From the NCBI GenBank assembly GCA_030765045.1, contig CM060967.1:171751251-171815250 (forward strand): a DNA stretch of 64,000 nt, read 5' to 3'. The notes beneath the pieces were generated by a model. The model saw only the letters and a program-made list of their open reading frames with translations, had not been told where the DNA came from and made no database searches. The position numbers and the translations under genes are program-made. Below, in pieces: positions 10,002 through 21,119 of the stretch (positions within the stretch are counted from its first letter, which is position 1; every line of letters begins with the position of its first letter). Source of the DNA: Tenodera sinensis. Taxonomy: Eukaryota; Arthropoda; Insecta; Mantodea; Mantidae.

Positions 10002-10708
10002 TGTAACGGGATCGTGACTTGGATGCGCCGTTTGTAGCGGTTTCTGGACGTTGGGTGCCGGATTTAGGTAGGCATGAGAGGATGTTTCTCGGGCGCGAGG
10101 TTAGATGACAACACAACACAGGCTTTTACTAAGTTTATTCTTCAACACTTCATTTGCCTCGAATTTCCGACCTGAGCAAGTTTCTGGTGCTTCTCTCTTA
10201 GATTGCTAACTGCTTTACGTTCACTAATCACCGTTGCACTTCACACCTCGACGTTTCTTTTTGGCGCGAGAGCTATACTCATTTAGCGATACCAGGTTTA
10301 CACTTCTAGTCACATCGCCACCCAGACTCAAACTGTCAGACCGTTACACTTTCCACCTCGACGTTCCTTTTTGGCGCGAAGCTATACTTATTTAGCGCTA
10401 CGAGGTTTACACTCCTGGGCACATCGCCATCCAGACCCAACTGTCAGACCGTTGCACTTTGCACCTCGATTTCCCATACTGTCCATTCGATACATTATTT
10501 AACTGTTTAATGAACTCTAATGTGACTAATTAAGGACATAGATTTGATTTCTTTAGTTCTAGAGGCCTTTAGAAACTTGTTCAGGTCAACCTACTTTCAA
10601 AAGGCAATTTCTTTGCACAATACCAAGTTATACTTATATCTAAAATCTTATATTTATGTACATTCTTAATCTAAAATTACAAATATATACGTAGAAGTTC
10701 CCGTCTCA
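10002..10708 (-). repeat. 5' LTR of the gypsy element
   Basis: The right-hand LTR, upstream of gag on the minus strand, so it should carry the promoter. Equal in length to the left LTR and 703/707 identical by eye. CTGG at 10709-10712 is the other half of the target duplication. Confidence 0.96.
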
Positions 10709-11968
10709 CTGGGCTAATAAGTTTACGTCTTCAATTTGAAAAACTAGTATATAATCTTTATTTTTTTCATTGTTGTAAAATTCAAAGCAAATTTGATAGA
10801 TATCTTTTGCAGGTACTGTTCGGTTTAGGCGGATTTTCGGATTGACGAGGTTCTACTTTATTGATACTTTCAGCATTTTTCTTCCTGTAAAGTGTTCCTT
10901 GTGGAGCAGTTCTTGTATTGCACAGCTTCACATGTTCACAGAGACATAAAAGCAAAGCTTTTCCTATTGTTAGATGTATATTTGGCTTTATAAGGGGGGG
11001 GGGGAAACCCCTATTTGTCAGTTTCAAAAAATGTTGAGCCTAAACCGAAGGGGAGACAAACCTAGGGCAATTTTAAGAAGCAGTTGAATTTTGAACCTAG
11101 CGTAAAAATAAAATATTAGACCAAAATTTAAATTTGTTTTGTCGGGAGGGTCTTAGAACGTCGTAGCAAAAAGCAAAATGAAAAAATTCATCAGTTTATA
11201 AACAATTAGAGCAAAATGGATGAAATTTAGGCTGTAACATGTTTGCTTTACACTAAAGCTATGTAATAAATTTGAAAAGGCTAATGTTATTAGTTTAGAA
11301 TTTAAGATTTTTAGTCAAACCCTTGAACAAATCTATTTTTTTAAATATTTATAATTGGATTGAGCAATCATTCAGTGGCGTTTTCCAGAAGGAATTCTAT
11401 AAAAATATGGAATTGTTTCAAAGTTAAGAATTAAAAGATGAGGTGCTGTAACTACTGTAATCGTTATATCCCTTTTCACGTAGTTTTGTATGTAATAGTT
11501 TTTATTTGTTGTAGAGCATGTTTTGTAGATTCTCATTCACTCGTTGACTCATTCATTCATGCAGCAGCAGCAGCAGCGGTGGTTTCTCATACCTCTACCA
11601 TCTTGGCTTGGCTTCTTTGTTTTTGTGTGTGCGTGTGTGTACTCAGGAACCATGTGTGTTGTTTCCTGGTGCGATGCCGTAACTTAGTCATGTTATGTAG
11701 GTACCTTTTTTGTTGCATCCCCTTGCTGCGTCACAAAGCCTCGTTACACGTTAGCTGGTTCATACCTCCGTCGGCTTTCTTACATTGAACACGCTGTCCT
11801 ACTAAAAGTTAGTATAAATATAGCAAATATTGAGATTTGCATCCCATGACTTTAAAAACATTTTTTCCATGGTTGGGGGAATTATTAATTGGATCTCAAA
11901 ACGCGTATGTCCAGTAAAATTTCTGCATCAATTTTTGGGTGGTGTTTAATAATTCTACTTGTCTTATC
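10709..11968. other. No gene recognised
   Basis: AT-rich DNA with a poly-G run near 10994-11004 and a short CAG/GCA run at 11562-11578. No convincing coding potential on either strand. A few bases near 11837-11868 resemble part of the hAT-type element (compare 24714). Confidence 0.5.
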
Positions 11969-12472
11969 TTGTCTGTCACGGTGGAGATTCTGACACGTCA
12001 GCTGATGGCTTATTTTGCATCAGACACCGCGAGGGAAGAATTATATGAAGGTATCCTACAGGCGGCCTGAACGTATCACAGGCAGAACTAGTACGGTGGG
12101 TCCCTAACAGGTGCAGGTAGTTCTTCAGTCCGACGGAGTTCCAGATCGCCGCACAGAGCGCACCACCAGCCAGGTCGGCTGATCAGTCAGTCCCTCTGGC
12201 GGGCGGCCAACCGACCACAGCGCTTCCGCTCAGCAGAACACCTATTTCCAGAACGCAAGCTCCATCGCAGCGCATTCTACCGGCGATCCCGCAGACGATT
12301 AGAACCTGGAAAGACCAGAGAGAGAGAGAGACAGAATGAATGAAATGATTTGGGGGTTATAAGATAAATATCCTTCCCAGCATTCGCCTGTGTAAACCGG
12401 GAAAAAAAACCCTTGGAAAACTCAATGACGGCCGCGGGAATGGAACCACAGACGTTACCGCCTGAGCTGTCC
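11969..12472 (-). mobile_element. SINE-4 copy (tRNA-like head at right end)
   Basis: Aligns along its length with 57514-57922: shared blocks TGTC(T/C)GTCACGGT, CCTAACAGGTGC, CACCACCAGC, ACCTGGAAAGACC and AAATATCCTTC(C/T)CAGCATTCGCCTG. On the minus strand the right end starts with a tRNA-like B-box region (here eroded, GGTTCCATTCCCG). Two diverged copies in one window support an interspersed repeat of 400-500 bp, probably a tRNA-headed SINE. Confidence 0.65.
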
Positions 12473-12517
12473 CCTACTACTACTTACTATAGATAGTAAA
12501 TAGTAGAGAAAGTAAAA
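12473..12517 (+). repeat. Family A repeat, 3' end fragment
   Basis: Short terminal piece ending TAGTAGAGAAAGTAAAA, the same right end as at 41861-41876. It abuts the SINE-4 copy. Confidence 0.5.
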
Positions 12518-12570
12518 GTGTTCGTCGGGGCAAGTCAGTGCTTCAAAACTTGGTGACAGCCCAGCTGTGT

Positions 12571-12685
12571 GATTACGGTGATTTATCGGAATAACGGTCT
12601 TCCAGGTTTTTCCCTATCCTTAAAGATGAATGTCGGGTAACGCTAAGCTCTGTGAACCCCAGGCTCATTTGAGCATCAGTTATTG
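12571..12685 (+). repeat. SINE-1 body fragment
   Basis: Matches the body of the SINE at 20825-21087: a ..CCAGGTTTTTCCCTATCC block, GAATGTCGGGTAACG, AAGCTCTGTGAACC and CTCATTTGAGCATCA. The tRNA-like head and the tail are missing. An 8-bp unit TCAAATG is repeated three times just beyond, at about 12704-12727. Confidence 0.65.
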
Positions 12686-12727
12686 ACCACATGACTTAAC
12701 CGGTCAAATGTCAAATGTCAAATGTCA

Positions 12728-13952
12728 TTAAACCTATAAAAAGCGGAGTTGGAGATAGTAATATTCCTACGTTGAAATTGAGCGATTGTCATGTATTTTA
12801 AATGCAAATTAATTTCTTTTGTGCTCAAAGCAACTGTGTTTATAGTAGTATAAAATGCAGAAGTTTTTCCATTTAATCCTCAGTTCATCATCGTTTATGT
12901 CGACGAAGTTAGAATTTTATTTCTTTCTGATGGGAAATATATCACTGCTTCAATTGCCTCATTTGGATTAATTTTCTATTAATCTTTTAGTTGAGAGTAG
13001 AATTGATATTACAGTTTCGGTTTGATCAGCAGTAATTAATACATGGAAAATAAATATCTGAAAAGAGAATTTTTTGGTCCTTTTTGTTAAAAAAAAAGCT
13101 GACCATTGTTCATTGTTTGTACATTTGAAAAGTCAAAGCGAGTAATAATTCATAAAACATACATGCAGATGTATAGTATACTGTTTTTTTTTTCTATATA
13201 TATTTTGCATGTTGTTGTTAGAACTTTTAAAGCTGTGCATATTCCATTAATGGGAGTCGTGTTTCATGCACATCCCAAAGGAATGGAAATTGATGACAAA
13301 TGCCGTTAATTTTACATGAATCCAATAGTGGATACTGCAGGCTGTGGACTGCGGTATTTTACAGTTTACGAGGACACCCATATCCTAGCTAGCCTACATA
13401 TTTTGTTTCCCACACCACACCACACCACTTAAAAGCCAATCCTACAATAGTTGGTGTTCTTTATCACGGTGATGCTAAAAAGAGAGATTAGGAGCGACTA
13501 ATGAATGTTGGACACCGGCCAATCTTTTGGCGGCTAAAGCTATTATACCTGCGGACCGACACTTGGTGTAAAGTGATGTATTGAAACTGTTCTGACTTTA
13601 TTACTCCGGGTGCTTATGTTCGGACCTTTCTTTTCTTCCCTCCTTTCCGTTAGTAAAGTGGCAATTTCACTCCAGTTTTTGGAAACAAAACTCTGCATCC
13701 ATCTCGCGGGAGTTGCCAACAGAGTTGAACTTTACAACAAGCTTATGGAATGTTGTAAAATTTTCAATGGCTTTGTTTGATAATGAAATAGTAATTTTGT
13801 CCATTTGTATAATAAGCAGTTCATATAACTGGAGAGCAAAGTTCCGAACCGGCTGTTTTTCCTATCCGCATCCTCGGCGCTCGTTGCCCTCTGCCGCTAT
13901 CATAGAAAGGCGCGGATGAAACCATATATTTTTAAAACTGCTCTTAAAGGCT
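12728..13952. other. No gene recognised
   Basis: AT-rich sequence with no frame of protein-like composition. A CACAC-rich stretch lies near 13411-13430. Confidence 0.45.
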
Positions 13953-14280
13953 TTACTTACCAACTTTACAAAAGGAAATGCTGAAACTGTCCATACATTC
14001 TTGGCATCTCGTTAGGAAACTATCCATCACTCGCCGTAGTTCACATTGAGAAATGCTGACAATTTTCTGACGGATATTTTGTTTTAATTCTTCCAGAGTG
14101 TGTGGGTTTGTCTTGTACACTTTATGCTTCAAGTTACCCCAGAGATAGAAATCCCAGGGGTTAGGTCGAGGGAGGAAAGGGGCCCACAAATCTCTGCTAA
14201 TAATTTTATCCTGAAACACACTTTCAATTGTCATCGAAAGATTGGCCGTATGACCTATTGCAGCGTCTTACAGAAAAAGC
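13953..14280 (-). pseudogene. Mariner-like transposase C-terminal remnant
   Basis: The minus strand encodes …DAAIGHTANLSM, then VFQDKIISRDLWAPF, NPWDFYLWGNLK and KTNPHTLEELKQNI. These are typical of the catalytic C-terminal half of mariner/Tc1-type transposases, which cut and paste DNA through three acidic residues. The second Asp is in DAAIGHTA and the third in WDFYLWG, with 37 residues between them (DD37D spacing). A TAA sits where the family has Gln just before the second Asp, and the N-terminal half is absent, so this is a dead fragment. Confidence 0.8.
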
Positions 14281-15080
14281 AGCAAACGCAACGAGCACCA
14301 AGGACGCGGAAAGGCAAAATACTGTCCAGCCGATTCGGAACTCTTTTGCTCTCCCGGTATGAATGACTTAGGATTTGTAAAGAAAGTTATATTTAATATA
14401 TTTGCTAAAAACAAATGAATGGGTATGTATGGGTACAGTTTAAACACATTAAAACACTTCTTCATGAAATTGACTAAGCAAATAAGCAAATACGGGGTGC
14501 CAGTAAGAAAGTTTAATAATTCACTCAATAACGAACCTGGGAAGATGGTGCTTGCGGCACATGAGAAAGAATGGTGTGGTGTTTGTTCCGGGTATCCTGT
14601 ATTTAAAAAGTCGCATTAGTTCCTTCCAATAAGTGTAACAGGAATTTCAGCACATTCTGTAGTATGATAGCAGATCTCATCTTGTAACGAGAGTGAATTT
14701 GCCAACGCACATGTATGTATGTTGCAACACGTGGAGAGCTGAATCAACATGATAACCCACCCCTGTGTGTTTAGGTCAGGACCATTCGAACGTGAAACAT
14801 ACCAGGAGTGCATCGCTATTCGCTACGCAAGCCGAGAATCACTGATTCGAGACCAATCTGTCGCTTCAAATACTTTCAAACCTAATTGAAGCTTTCCAAA
14901 TACCACAACGTTCTGTTAGCCTGTGGGCTAGAAACTACAGCATACAACTTTTGAGAGATTTACAGCGACTATTTGCGATAGTGCTCCAAGCTCCAAAATC
15001 ACAAACCGAGATATTCATCCATTCGTAAACCTTCTCGTAAAATGATCCTTAGAACCGTCGGGTAGGATCTTTTTGTTACA
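14281..15080. other. No gene recognised
   Basis: Nothing beyond the edge of the transposase remnant. No repeated family was recognised here. Confidence 0.45.
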
Positions 15081-15442
15081 CTAGAAGTGTTTCAACCTTT
15101 TCCATGACACGACCCCCCCCCCCCTAGTATCAAAAAATATTTCGCGACCCCCCGATCCTTTTTTTCATGTATGTTAAAATACATAATCCATACAAAGATT
15201 TTAGGCTTTTTCATTATTAGGATTCGGATATAAATATATAATTAAGTACGTAAAACATAATTTTAAATCGAATACGTGGCCAATTGATAACTAACAAACA
15301 AATACAAACATATTGTTAGGGCCGAGACTCCCAGCGCCATCTGTTGGTAAAACTCGGAACTAGTACACTTTCCGCAAGAGGTACACTCGTTTCAAGACGT
15401 TTCGGTACGCTTCGAGATGATTCTCGCTAGAATGCGCTGGCC

Positions 15443-15450
15443 TATAAATA
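15443..15450 (+). promoter_or_regulatory. TATA box, candidate promoter
   Basis: TATAAATA followed by a GC-rich stretch (GGGCGGTCGACCGCGG). It is upstream of the hAT transposase relic and may be its promoter. The segment starting TGTTAGGGCC at 15312 could instead be the edge of an LTR; no second LTR is present to test this. Confidence 0.35.
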
Positions 15451-16052
15451 GGGCGGTCGACCGCGGCCACGGCAGTAGGGTTGCCCGCATGGCTTGCGGG
15501 CACGCCCCATAACCTAGGAGAACATCCACCAGCAGCTAAAGCTGAACTCCTTAGATCCCTACAGAGAGTTGATCCTCTCCAAAATCTAAATTGAAAATTC
15601 ACAAAACACCAATTTAAAATTTAAAATTTTAAACACTATTTTCTTACACGTCAGAATGCAGACATGGCTGCATCCTGCAAGACAGCTGTCAAGGGGTTTT
15701 ATAGCTCCCTTCTAAACCTCACCAACGTAAATTAAAAGAAGCCACCCTACAAAATCTCCTATCCTTAATTTTCCTACCTGCGGTTAAACCCCAACAGAGG
15801 TAGGCACGCAGCAAAAGCCGCCGGGCTGAACCTCAGCCTGCCAGTAGCTCGTCGTCGTCGTCGCCACGGCAGTTGAGTGCAAGACCGCGAATCAAGTGGA
15901 ATCGGAAGCAAGACCGCGATAAGTGGAAACGATTTGGAAGTGAAACTACGGTGTTGTATGGACTGTGTGTAAGGTGCCTTGTGTTTGGAGTAATTGTAAA
16001 GTGATTTGTGAGCGTGAGACACGCGCGGTTGAGTTCTTTGTTATAATTGAAA

Positions 16053-16714
16053 ATGGATAAATTCCTGAAAAGATCAGAACCATCTACGTCTAGCGGGAGT
16101 AGTGGAATAAAGAAACAACGTCGTTACGGTGACAATTATTGGAACTTTGGATTTACTGTGATTGAGAATAAACCGCAGTGAGTAATTTGCTTGGAAATTT
16201 TGTCAAGAGAAAGCATGAAGCCATCAGAATTGGTACGCCACCTAAACACAACATTTTTGAGCGAAAATTAAGAGCTTTTGAACATAAAAAAACTGCTATG
16301 GGACAAATGAGCAACTTAAATGAGAAAGCGTTGCTCGCTTGCTATCGAGTAGCTTTTCGTGTGGCTAAAGCAGGAAAACCTCACAGTATTGCCGAAAATT
16401 TGATTTTACCAGCGACTTTAGATATAGCAGAGATTATGTTTGGCAAGCAAGAAGTCGAAAAGCTCAAAAGTATACCTCTCTCTGACAATACCATCCAACG
16501 CAAGATAAGCAATATGGCGACTGACATTCGTGATCCAGTCATAGAAAAAGTAAATAAAAGTTCTTTTGTGTCCTTGCAATTTGATGAATCAACGGATATT
16601 GCGGTTTGTGCGCAGTTTGTAGCTTTTGTGCGTTTTGAATCCAATGAAACAATGGAAGAAATACTATTTTGCAAGGCAAAAGAGAAATGCACAACTGGTA
16701 ACACTGAAGTATAG
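16053..16714 (+). pseudogene. ZBED5/Buster-type hAT transposase, broken
   Basis: The start MDKFLKRSEPSTSSG, then a BED zinc-finger region ending in VICLEILSRESMKPSELVRHL, matches the N-terminus of ZBED5/SCAND3-like hAT proteins. A TGA at 16170-16172 replaces what should be the first zinc-binding Cys of the finger. A frameshift near 16240 then moves to the frame carrying FERKLRAFEHKK, ALLACYRVAFRVAKAGKPH, IAENLILPA and LQFDESTDIAVCAQFVAFVRF, the conserved start of the hAT catalytic region (DESTD). The frame stops at 16714 after TTGNTEV, before most of the catalytic domain. At least two breaks plus truncation, so not functional. Confidence 0.85.
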
Positions 16715-16720
16715 ATAACG

Positions 16721-18049
16721 ATGCTCAGTTGTTACTTGGCAGAACACAGGCTTCTTGACTCGGACCGAGGACTCAAAATGAAGGGGCGAGTAGTACAGAA
16801 TGCAAGGGCATTATGATTCTTCAACGAAGCCTTCGTAGCTTCCCCTTCTTTCCCTCTCTTTACCCCTCTCCAATGACGCAGTATTCATGCTACTGGCTTG
16901 ACAAAGTTATAACCAATGACAAGAACGGGAAATATTGATTATTTCTGATGGGTCACTAAATCAACAAGTGTTGCTTGATTCACATCATGTCAGAAGCTAC
17001 ACCATGGCAAGCATGATAACACAGTTCGACAGATTTCACAAATATACTTACATTTTAATGTCACCCAAGAAAGTCGGTTTATTGCATATGTAGGTATTAG
17101 AAGAAAATCTTTCACTCGAAAGCAGAAACTACCTATATTATAATGTAACGTAATAGACAAACATGTTTAGGGCTATTTCAATACGAATTGTAATTGCAGT
17201 ATAAATATACGGAGAATCCATTGAAGGATTGAACACTTATAGTTATATTGTTCAATGTAATATTGCGTTATGTAAACCTTTACACGCTTTTTCCTGATTC
17301 TAAGGACAACGTTAAAGTTTTTCTTAAAACACAGAATCGTTTAACTGGATAACGTTTTCCATAATAGGCATTAGGAATTTGGAGATGAATGTAAAGAATA
17401 TTAAAACGTGGCTTTTCTACGCGGCCAGGAGTATGTACCCTTCCTCCCCACCTTTCCTTGTCTTCATTACAGCGCCTCATCTCTAGCCGCGTATTGCAAA
17501 GCTGTCAGCAGTTCATTGGTCAGTAGTTATGCCTCACTGCCCGAACATCTCATTCATTAAATTCGCCTTCTGTGCGTGTTTGCACTGATGTCCCTCAAGC
17601 GCAATCAATCGAGCGAGCTCTGTACCGGCGTGAGTGAGTAGGCCGTAAGATAGTTGAGAATGTGACGCCCTCAGAGCACAGAGCCTTGGTAATGGACGCG
17701 CTCCCTAAACGATGTTTCATACTAATTAAGGAGGAACACGTCATCGCTTGCCCAGCGATAACATCAGAGGTCATGTTGGGCAAGGGAAGTGTTCGCATGT
17801 GAGGCTATGGACTCCGCTTATCTTAACGACATCTTGTCTGTCAACTAGAAAAAAATATATGCTTGCACTTCATTCCTTCCGAAGGCTAAGATACACAATG
17901 GGAGATGGTTGTACCAAGTGATGTTTACTTTCTCCATCATGCACTTAGTAAGTATAACAATCCACCCAAAAATCCAACACCAAGATGTAAACATGTTTTG
18001 CGACAAATTGAAAATACAAAGTCATGTATCTTGTACATCATCCTCCAGT
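16721..18049. other. No gene recognised
   Basis: Includes a moderately GC-rich stretch at 17480-17820 with no open frame of note. No repeat partner elsewhere in the window. Confidence 0.45.
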
Positions 18050-18525
18050 CCGGAAACTGAGTTGTTGCCTTTCGTGGATTATAGTAGCGCATTTGATTCG
18101 GTTTGCAGAAACAAATTAATAGAAACCCTAAAGTGCTATGAAGTACCAACAAAACTATTAAAGTTAGTATCATTACCTTTAACTGGAACCACTGTAAGAA
18201 TAAAAGTTAACGACAAACTTAGTGAATCCTTGAGTACGCAATCTCTTTCGGTAAATCTGTTTAGATTCGTAATTTATTATTTACTAAAACAGACATTAGA
18301 GGAAATATATCTAATAGACAGAAGAAATGTATTGCAAACGCAGGTGATGAAATGATCACTGCAAGAAGTAAGAGAGCCGAGGAAACATTTGCAAAATTGA
18401 ACAAACAATCTGAAGCATTTGCTTGTATCATAAATGAAAGTAAAACCAACTATTTCAAATGTGGCCACCAAAATCCTAATTTAAAGAACATGAAAATCAA
18501 TGACACTGTCTGTGTGTGTGCGCGT
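18050..18525 (+). pseudogene. RTE-like LINE reverse transcriptase fragment
   Basis: Frames at 18060-18525 encode LLPFVDYSSAFDSVCRNKL (RT motif A), a relic of the motif B region, then RGNISNR and, after a frame change, ITARSKRAEETFAKLNKQ and GLxINESKT-like text (CIINESKTNYF). This order is found in RTE/Jockey-type non-LTR reverse transcriptases. The catalytic YADD box is replaced by NAGD (at about 18340-18352), and there are frame breaks. Short, 5'- and 3'-truncated, inactive. A GT/GC simple repeat follows at 18508-18545. Confidence 0.75.
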
Positions 18526-18545
18526 GCGTGCGTGCGTGCGTGTGT

Positions 18546-19264
18546 AGAACAGGACGCCGAGAACCACAGCAGTTAAAGAGCGTCCATAAATAAAAAACAT
18601 TTCGAATCAGAACTGAACTGCATTAGACAATGTCCAATGAACTGTGAAACTCAACCGTCCACAGTCTACGGTCCACACCGGGCAGTAGTCGGCTACGGCT
18701 ACGGCTACCATATACCCCGAATACCAAAGATAAGAAACCCACTCGAAACCGCCAATACGAATACTCGGGTAAGCGGCACACGTTGGCTACCGTGCACTTC
18801 GCGCCGTGGTGACATTATTACTATGACCGCACGCTGAGAGCGGGATTACTGGGACAGTGAACAAGGTTGCGCAGCTTGATACTGTTCCTCAGTGTGTCAC
18901 CGGCCAAGATGTTTCTCAAAAACAGGTTATCTACTGATGAATGTTCAACCTCTATCGTGATGCTAATTGTATAGGTATCGCAAAGAAATGGCATTCTTAC
19001 AAGAGCTGTTACGAAGTCTACGATGGGCCGGGTTTGTAGCCGGTAGTCTGGCAAGTATAAACTGTTGTATACCAGGGCGACTCTGAAAACCTGCACAAAA
19101 TCAAACCAGGGTTAGTTTTAAAAAATTACATGACTTTTACTTTAAAACTTCGTGTCGAACAGACCTTTGTGTACCGATCGGCAATAACGGCACGTCTATC
19201 TTCTAATGTTATAGTAGCAGTATGACCCGTTTTAAAAGAAGAAAAAACTAGCAGCCATCTTCCA
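18546..19264. other. No gene recognised
   Basis: No coding signal or repeat family seen. A short GGCTAC triplication lies near 18692-18709. Confidence 0.45.
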
Positions 19265-19700
19265 ACACTGCGAACTTGAAGGGCTTTCAGTTTCTATGCA
19301 AAAGACGAATTGAGCAGATTGGGCTTGCTTTTCAGGATCATAATAAATACAAAATTCATCACCGGTAACGATATTGCAAACCAAATTTGAAGAACCGCCT
19401 TGGAATTTTTCCAGAGTTTTTCTGCACCAATCAAAACGTTTTTAATTGGGAGCGAGTTTATGTGGAATACATGGACAACAAAGTTTTCTCACGTCTAACT
19501 GTTGATGTAAAATGTTTTGTATTTGACTCATACCAATGTCCAATGTCGTCCTATTAAATTCATAACATGTCCGTCCGTCCGTCGATCCTCTTCTAGCATT
19601 GCTCCAACAGTGACAGCATTTTCATCAATAACAACAGTTCTTGGGCCTCCGTCCTTTATGAAATTCATCACTAAGAAAAACTCAATCTCTCTTTCTTTTC
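19265..19700 (-). pseudogene. Mariner-like transposase, N-terminal half, broken
   Basis: Minus-strand translation in alternating frames gives GAMLEEDRR, then IGMSQIQNILHQQLDVRKLC, CIPHKLAPN, a stop, FDWCRKTLEKFQGGSSN and NIVTGDEFCIYYDPEKQAQSAQ. This is the helix-turn-helix region and first catalytic segment of a mariner-family transposase (first Asp in TGDE). At least one stop and one frameshift interrupt it and the second and third catalytic Asp are missing. It is a different subfamily from the remnant at 13953-14280. Confidence 0.85.
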
Positions 19701-20806
19701 GCTGAACCAATTACAAATTGTTGTCTTCTTTGCATAATGTATTTCTAAGCGGCTCTTCAAATTGTTTAGGCGTTAACGACAATTAAAAAACCGTAAAATA
19801 ATCATATCACTCAAAAGTTGTTAAGTCAAATTTATTTTTGGGTGAACACAACATCATTAAATGATTATAATTAAAGCATTAGACCAGATCGAACGATGTG
19901 CACGTAATCAACTCAGAAAACAATAGAGAGTAGCTGTCAAATATAAACAAGGTTCATTTGCTTTTAGAAACAAGGCATTGTAAAAATGTTGAGCGTCGTC
20001 GCGGTGGTGGTACAATGTTAAAAATGGTTTGGATCGAATAGTTGAAAAATCGTGGAACCGCTAGACTAGCGTTACTCATCGCATGCTAAAGAGGCGGGAA
20101 CGTGACTTGCAATCAGATGTAACCAGGTTAGCTCTTCTCGTGGCCATTTACATGTGGACCATGTGTTGCATGCATCAATAAATTACCTACTCTAATTCTT
20201 CCCATTCAACAGCCTGCTAGCGCAAGGCCGCCGATAAAGCCATGCCAAAATATTTATTCCGATCAATTGCAGCTAAATTTCCCATTGTCACAAACCAAAC
20301 AATATGCCTGTGAACAGCGAACATGTCAAGGAATTGTGCAGTTTAGTTGCATAAGTACATCAACATTAGATTTTAATATTGAACTAAGAAGATGTTTTAT
20401 TTGGAGGCAATATGAAAACAGTGCAGGACCATTTTGTAATTACAAGTAGGAAGCACAATCAAATACTTCCCTGCAAACATGAGATACACATATACAAATA
20501 CAATTACGCTGCATATGAATTGCAATACCTGATTATTTTAAACTTCCACTAGACTTTTACAGCCTGTATGTCTCATCATACTGTTATATTTGATTTGTAA
20601 TTGATAACATCTATTGTCAGTTCTTCAGCACATATGCATTTAAATAGCTTTACAGCAGGCATTAAATGTAATTGTCAATCATTTGTCATTAAAACAGCGA
20701 GGTGCTAATGGATGTCCCATAAGTGGAAGCCTCTTTCAGTTTGTTAGTTTACTGGACCTAACATTTAAGCTACTGTCATATGTTTATATTGCAATTACCG
20801 ATTGTC
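19701..20806. other. No gene recognised
   Basis: AT-rich sequence. A short block near 20180-20212 resembles 9568-9600 but is too short to interpret. No coding signal. Confidence 0.45.
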
Positions 20807-20824
20807 ATTGTGCGTAATAATAAT

Positions 20825-21087
20825 GCCCGCCTCGGTAGCGTGATGGTTAGCGTGTCTGCCTCACGTTCAAGAGGTCGCGAGTTCGAATCTCGCTTAGGGT
20901 AAGTTATCCGGGTAAGGTTTTTTTCCGAGGTTTTCCCCATCCTGAGAAGACGAATGTCGGGTAACGTAAAGCTCCATGGACCTCGGACTCATTTGAGCAT
21001 CATTTCACACATTTCATTTCATTCATTCGTCCGATATGACACAATGTTGGAGGACGTTAATTCAAAAAAAAAAAAAAAAAAAAAAAA
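20825..21087 (+). mobile_element. SINE-1, full-length copy with target duplication
   Basis: Head GCCCGCCTCGGTAGCGTGATGG, then a B-box-like GAGTTCGAATCTCGC, so it is tRNA-derived with its own RNA polymerase III promoter. The body (TTTTCCGAGGTTTTCCCCATCC, GAATGTCGGGTAACG, CTCATTTGAGCATCA) ends in a 24-base A tail. A 12-bp direct repeat ATTGTGCGTAAT flanks it at 20807-20818 and 21087-21098, which shows it arrived by target-primed retrotransposition, probably recently. Other copies: 29248-29478 and 12571-12685. Confidence 0.93.
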
Positions 21088-21119
21088 TTGTGCGTAATGT
21101 TACCAACTAGAGTGGAGCG

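Larger units (their letters stand above)
2644..10708 (-). mobile_element. Ty3/gypsy LTR retrotransposon, nearly intact
   Basis: An 8,065-bp element read on the minus strand. Seen directly: two LTRs of equal length (707 bp), each TG…CA on the plus strand, differing at only four positions; a 4-bp direct duplication CTGG at 2640-2643 and 10709-10712; a TGG-starting primer-binding site two bases inside the right-hand (5') LTR; then gag and pol in the order protease, reverse transcriptase, RNase H, integrase. That order defines Ty3/gypsy (Metaviridae-type) elements. No third frame that could be an envelope gene lies between integrase and the 3' LTR. The insertion is young, as shown by LTR identity and long open frames, but a stop codon inside integrase suggests this copy is not autonomous. 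The precise clade was not assigned. Confidence 0.96.
15081..16720 (+). mobile_element. hAT element of ZBED5/Buster type, 5' part only
   Basis: The left edge (15081 on) reads CTAGAAGTGTTTCAACC, then TTTTCCATGACACGACCCCC and later TTTCGCGACCCCCC. This resembles the terminal sequence of ZBED5/Buster-like hAT transposons, whose ends carry a GGTTCTCAACC and CGCGACCCC pattern. A transposase relic follows at 16053-16714. A matching right end was not found, so the 3' part is lost. Between the end and the transposase lie a GC-rich leader and a TATA box (15443-15450). Confidence 0.6.

Noticed and set aside
15312..15663. Possible LTR (TGTTAGGG…) with TATA box and TGGCTGC after it
   Set aside because: No second LTR or coding region; it lies inside the 5' part of a hAT element and is more simply its leader.
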